NCBI GenBank assembly: GCA_947296835.1
Contig: CAMYQS010000068.1
Span: 1 to 7,177, forward strand
Direction: 5' to 3'
Length of the DNA: 7,177 nucleotides
Source: an uncultured Atopostipes sp.
GTDB lineage: Bacteria > Bacillota > Bacilli > Lactobacillales > Carnobacteriaceae_A
Made by a program: the position numbers and the translations under genes. Shown here piece after piece: positions 5,371-7,177 of this stretch (its first letter is position 1; every line of letters begins with the position of its first letter). The notes below the pieces were generated by a model. The model was given only the letters and a program-made list of their open reading frames with translations, was not told where the DNA came from and ran no database searches.

Positions 5371-6714
5371 TTAAAATGCAAATTCTTCAATATATGCTTG
5401 TTCTTCAGTTACATTCTTTTCTTTCAATAGATTTTTTGAAGCCTCTAGCATCGGACCGGGGCCACATACGTGCCAAGAAGCATTCTCGTAAAAGTCATCC
5501 AAACCTTCTTGTGCAATAAATTCATTATCGATAAATCCATGGGGAAAGCCGTCCACGTCATCTTCACTGTAAATATAGTGATAAGAGAAGTTTGGATATT
5601 TTGCATCTAGGTTTTTCATTTCATCCAAATACATCGTATCGTCTTCAAAAGCGAGACCCCATACGAACGCAATGCGACGGTTAGAATTCTTCGAAACCTC
5701 TTCACGCAGCACACTTAAGCTTGGCGTCACTCCAATACCACCTGATAACAACAACATTGGACGATCTTCGTTTTCAGCAATCTCATCCGGGTAAAAGTTT
5801 CCGTAAGGTCCTTCAATCGTTACTTTATCGCCAATATCCACACGGTCTAGCGAGCTGGTAAAATCTCCATCTTCTTTAATCATCACGGTAATCGTCTCTT
5901 TCTCAGCAGACGGCGCACTTGAGAAGGAGAACGGGTGGGCTTCACTCGTTACTTCTGATTTTACAAAGCGGAAAAATCCATATTGCCCCGCTTTATAGTC
6001 CATACGCTTGCCGTTCACAGGTTTCATCGTAACTTCGCGAATATCTGGTGTCGGCATCTGCACGTCGATAATTTCATATTTCGGCAATAGGGCCACCTTA
6101 ACTTTATAGATGACATACCAACCTAAAGCAATCACGGTATAAAGCGTCGTTAAGAAACGGAATGGCATGTTATTTCTTAAATAAATAACATTATAAACGT
6201 GGAAGTGAATCGCAATAATACTCACAATCGCCAAGCGGTGAATCCATAAATGGGTGTTTCGCTTGTAGACGTTTTGTTTCATATCCATTAATTTTTTCGA
6301 TTTTTTAATAATCGTATCCGACAACACAAATATTCCGGTAATCATAACGAAGAATAGTGTAATTAATCCGACATAACCCAATATAGACGTGTTTGACATA
6401 TTCAAGGTGATGACGCGATCCCATCCACTCCAACGAATCCATACATGCACCAGCAAAGTTACCGGCAGTGCCATCGCCATCCACGCGTGAATTTCATACA
6501 TATCAGTCAGACCAAGCTTTTTCTCAAGTGCTTTCGGTCGGACAGAAATGAGCACCAGGGTCAGCATAATACAGTAAGACAATGTTCCAGTCGTCGTGGA
6601 AAAGAAAATTTGAGCGGTATCTGGCACATAATCTTGCAATAATGCCACAAGTAATGACAGAAACATAAACGTTGCCAAGCCTGGGAAGAACCATTTCAGC
6701 ATTTTTTTATTCAT
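5371..6714 (-). CDS. Membrane ferric-reductase/NOX-like flavocytochrome oxidoreductase
   Basis: This 447-aa membrane enzyme is predicted to pass electrons from cytoplasmic NAD(P)H through FAD and two haems to an acceptor outside or within the membrane. The N-terminal half has about six helices (roughly 8-27, 42-58, 74-94, 110-133, 157-176, 186-206). The haem ligands follow the ferric reductase/NADPH oxidase pattern: H76 and H90 (13 residues between) and H159 with H172 (12 between); H155 and H170 are nearby alternatives. The FAD domain carries HPFSFSSAP at 260-268, the NOX-type form of the flavin motif, and EGPYGNF at 301-307. The NAD(P) domain has LLLSGGIGVTPS at 321-332 and CGPGPM at 417-422, and the protein ends in an aromatic, EEFAF. 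The length is normal and the domains complete. GAGGT (complement of 6721-6725) sits 6 bases before the ATG. The gene stands alone with its own terminator and an unusual dyad at its promoter. The acceptor (ferric iron, oxygen, quinone or another) is not shown by sequence. Confidence 0.9.
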   Translation of the reverse strand: MNKKMLKWFFPGLATFMFLSLLVALLQDYVPDTAQIFFSTTTGTLSYCIMLTLVLISVRPKALEKKLGLTDMYEIHAWMAMALPVTLLVHVWIRWSGWDRVITLNMSNTSILGYVGLITLFFVMITGIFVLSDTIIKKSKKLMDMKQNVYKRNTHLWIHRLAIVSIIAIHFHVYNVIYLRNNMPFRFLTTLYTVIALGWYVIYKVKVALLPKYEIIDVQMPTPDIREVTMKPVNGKRMDYKAGQYGFFRFVKSEVTSEAHPFSFSSAPSAEKETITVMIKEDGDFTSSLDRVDIGDKVTIEGPYGNFYPDEIAENEDRPMLLLSGGIGVTPSLSVLREEVSKNSNRRIAFVWGLAFEDDTMYLDEMKNLDAKYPNFSYHYIYSEDDVDGFPHGFIDNEFIAQEGLDDFYENASWHVCGPGPMLEASKNLLKEKNVTEEQAYIEEFAF

Positions 6715-6726
6715 TATTCTACCTCA

Positions 6727-6778
6727 TTTCGATTTAGTTTCGATAACTTTTATAGAACTTATCGAAATCCATTCGAAA
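6727..6778 (-). promoter_or_regulatory. Nested four-half-site operator over the oxidoreductase promoter
   Basis: An inner perfect dyad, TTTCGATAA (6738-6746) with TTATCGAAA (6759-6767), has a 12-base spacer. An outer pair, TTTCGA (6727-6732) with TCGAAA (6773-6778), is centred on the same point (6752.5). Each outer half-site is exactly 11 bp from the inner one, about one helical turn, so the two 20-base arms agree at 16 of 20 positions. On the minus strand a candidate -10, TATAAA (complement of 6749-6754), sits in the central spacer. A weak -35 (TTCGAA, 17 bases upstream) lies in the right arm. A bound dimer pair would block the polymerase. The regulator is unknown; it is not a match to the Fur, PerR or Rex boxes I know. 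Confidence 0.65.
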
Positions 6779-6950
6779 CTTCCCCCGATAAACTCGTAAT
6801 CTTTTTCATTAATTAAAACGTAACACACCTAGAATTTCGCTCTCAACCCATACGCATTCTAAAAGAGGATTATTTTAAATCAAGATGAAAAGTAGCACCA
6901 ACAAGCCCTTCGTGATAAAATATTCAAAAGATGAAGAAGGGTGAAATGAC

Positions 6951-7177
6951 ATGGAAATTCGATTGGCAACAGAGAATGACATACCAAAAATGCGTGAAAT
7001 ATTTGATTATGGACGTGAGGTTCAATTAAAAACAGGCAATCTCAATCAATGGGCGCCAGGGTATCCAGAAAAAGAATTGATGCTGGCCGATATTGAAGAA
7101 GGGGCTGCTCATGTTTGTTTAAACCCCCAGGGTGAAATGGTGGCGGTGCTTTCGATTTTTACAGCGCCCGACCCGAC
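6951..7177 (+). CDS. GNAT-family N-acetyltransferase, N-terminal part (runs off the right edge)
   Basis: The first 75 residues of a GNAT acetyltransferase are present, an enzyme class that moves the acetyl group of acetyl-CoA to an amine. MEIRLATENDIPKMREIFDY is the typical strand-1/helix-1 start (I-R-x-A-T-x-x-D-I-P). The following TGNLNQWAPGYPEKELMLAD matches the 'G-N-x-Q-W-x-x-x-Y-P' segment of a Gram-positive subgroup. HVCLNPQGEMVAVLSIF forms the next two strands. The acetyl-CoA P-loop (R/Q-x-x-G-x-G/A) lies beyond the window. GAAGGGTGA at 6936-6944 suits the ATG, and an in-frame TGA at 6942-6944 rules out a longer start. The gene is divergent from the oxidoreductase, with 236 bases between start codons. 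A promoter is presumably in that gap, but I see only a weak -10-like TAAAAT at 6916-6921. The substrate is unknown. Confidence 0.85.
   Translation, partial: MEIRLATENDIPKMREIFDYGREVQLKTGNLNQWAPGYPEKELMLADIEEGAAHVCLNPQGEMVAVLSIFTAPDP

Noticed and set aside
6885..6944. 19-codon plus-strand frame (MKSSTNKPFVIKYSKDEEG) just before the GNAT gene
   Set aside because: The nearest purine-rich site is about 15 bases away, too far. A leader peptide is possible but unsupported.

Overview
The window looks like chromosomal DNA from a low-G+C Gram-positive bacterium (Bacillota, class Bacilli). It is AT-rich, its genes are tightly packed, most have strong AGGAG-type ribosome binding sites, there are three lipobox lipoproteins, and both visible terminators are Rho-independent. 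I cannot name the genus from sequence alone. Stop usage (TAA, TAG, occasional TGA) and the many TGG tryptophans fit the standard bacterial code.

Positions 1-4840 hold one long plus-strand gene run that probably forms an operon whose promoter lies left of the window. It contains the end of an ABC permease, its ATP-binding subunit, a large lipoprotein with two copies of a beta-rich module, and a hot-dog acyl-CoA thioesterase. These are followed by a small membrane protein broken by an in-frame TGA, two paralogous small lipoproteins in tandem, a 65-aa single-helix protein, a TPR protein and a two-helix membrane protein. Spacings are short or overlapping throughout, and a 17-bp G:U-containing hairpin with a T-run ends the run. 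The content (exporter-type ABC, three lipoproteins, small membrane proteins) suggests a cell-envelope function, but no specific pathway can be proved.

Positions 4841-5310 carry no intact gene. They hold five tandem 41-bp repeats and, on the minus strand, the decayed first ~19 codons of a short-chain dehydrogenase gene that still has a perfect AGGAGG site.

Positions 5311-6790 hold a minus-strand unit: a six-helix, bis-haem, FAD/NAD(P)H ferric-reductase/NOX-like oxidoreductase with a good terminator. Its promoter region has an unusual nested dyad of four TTTCGA half-sites arranged exactly symmetrically with 11-bp steps. A GNAT acetyltransferase gene starts divergently at 6951 and runs off the right edge.

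No phage, IS element, CRISPR array, tRNA or rRNA was seen. The points most worth following are the nested operator, the 41-bp array beside the dehydrogenase fossil, the TGA-interrupted membrane protein, and the tandem lipoproteins.
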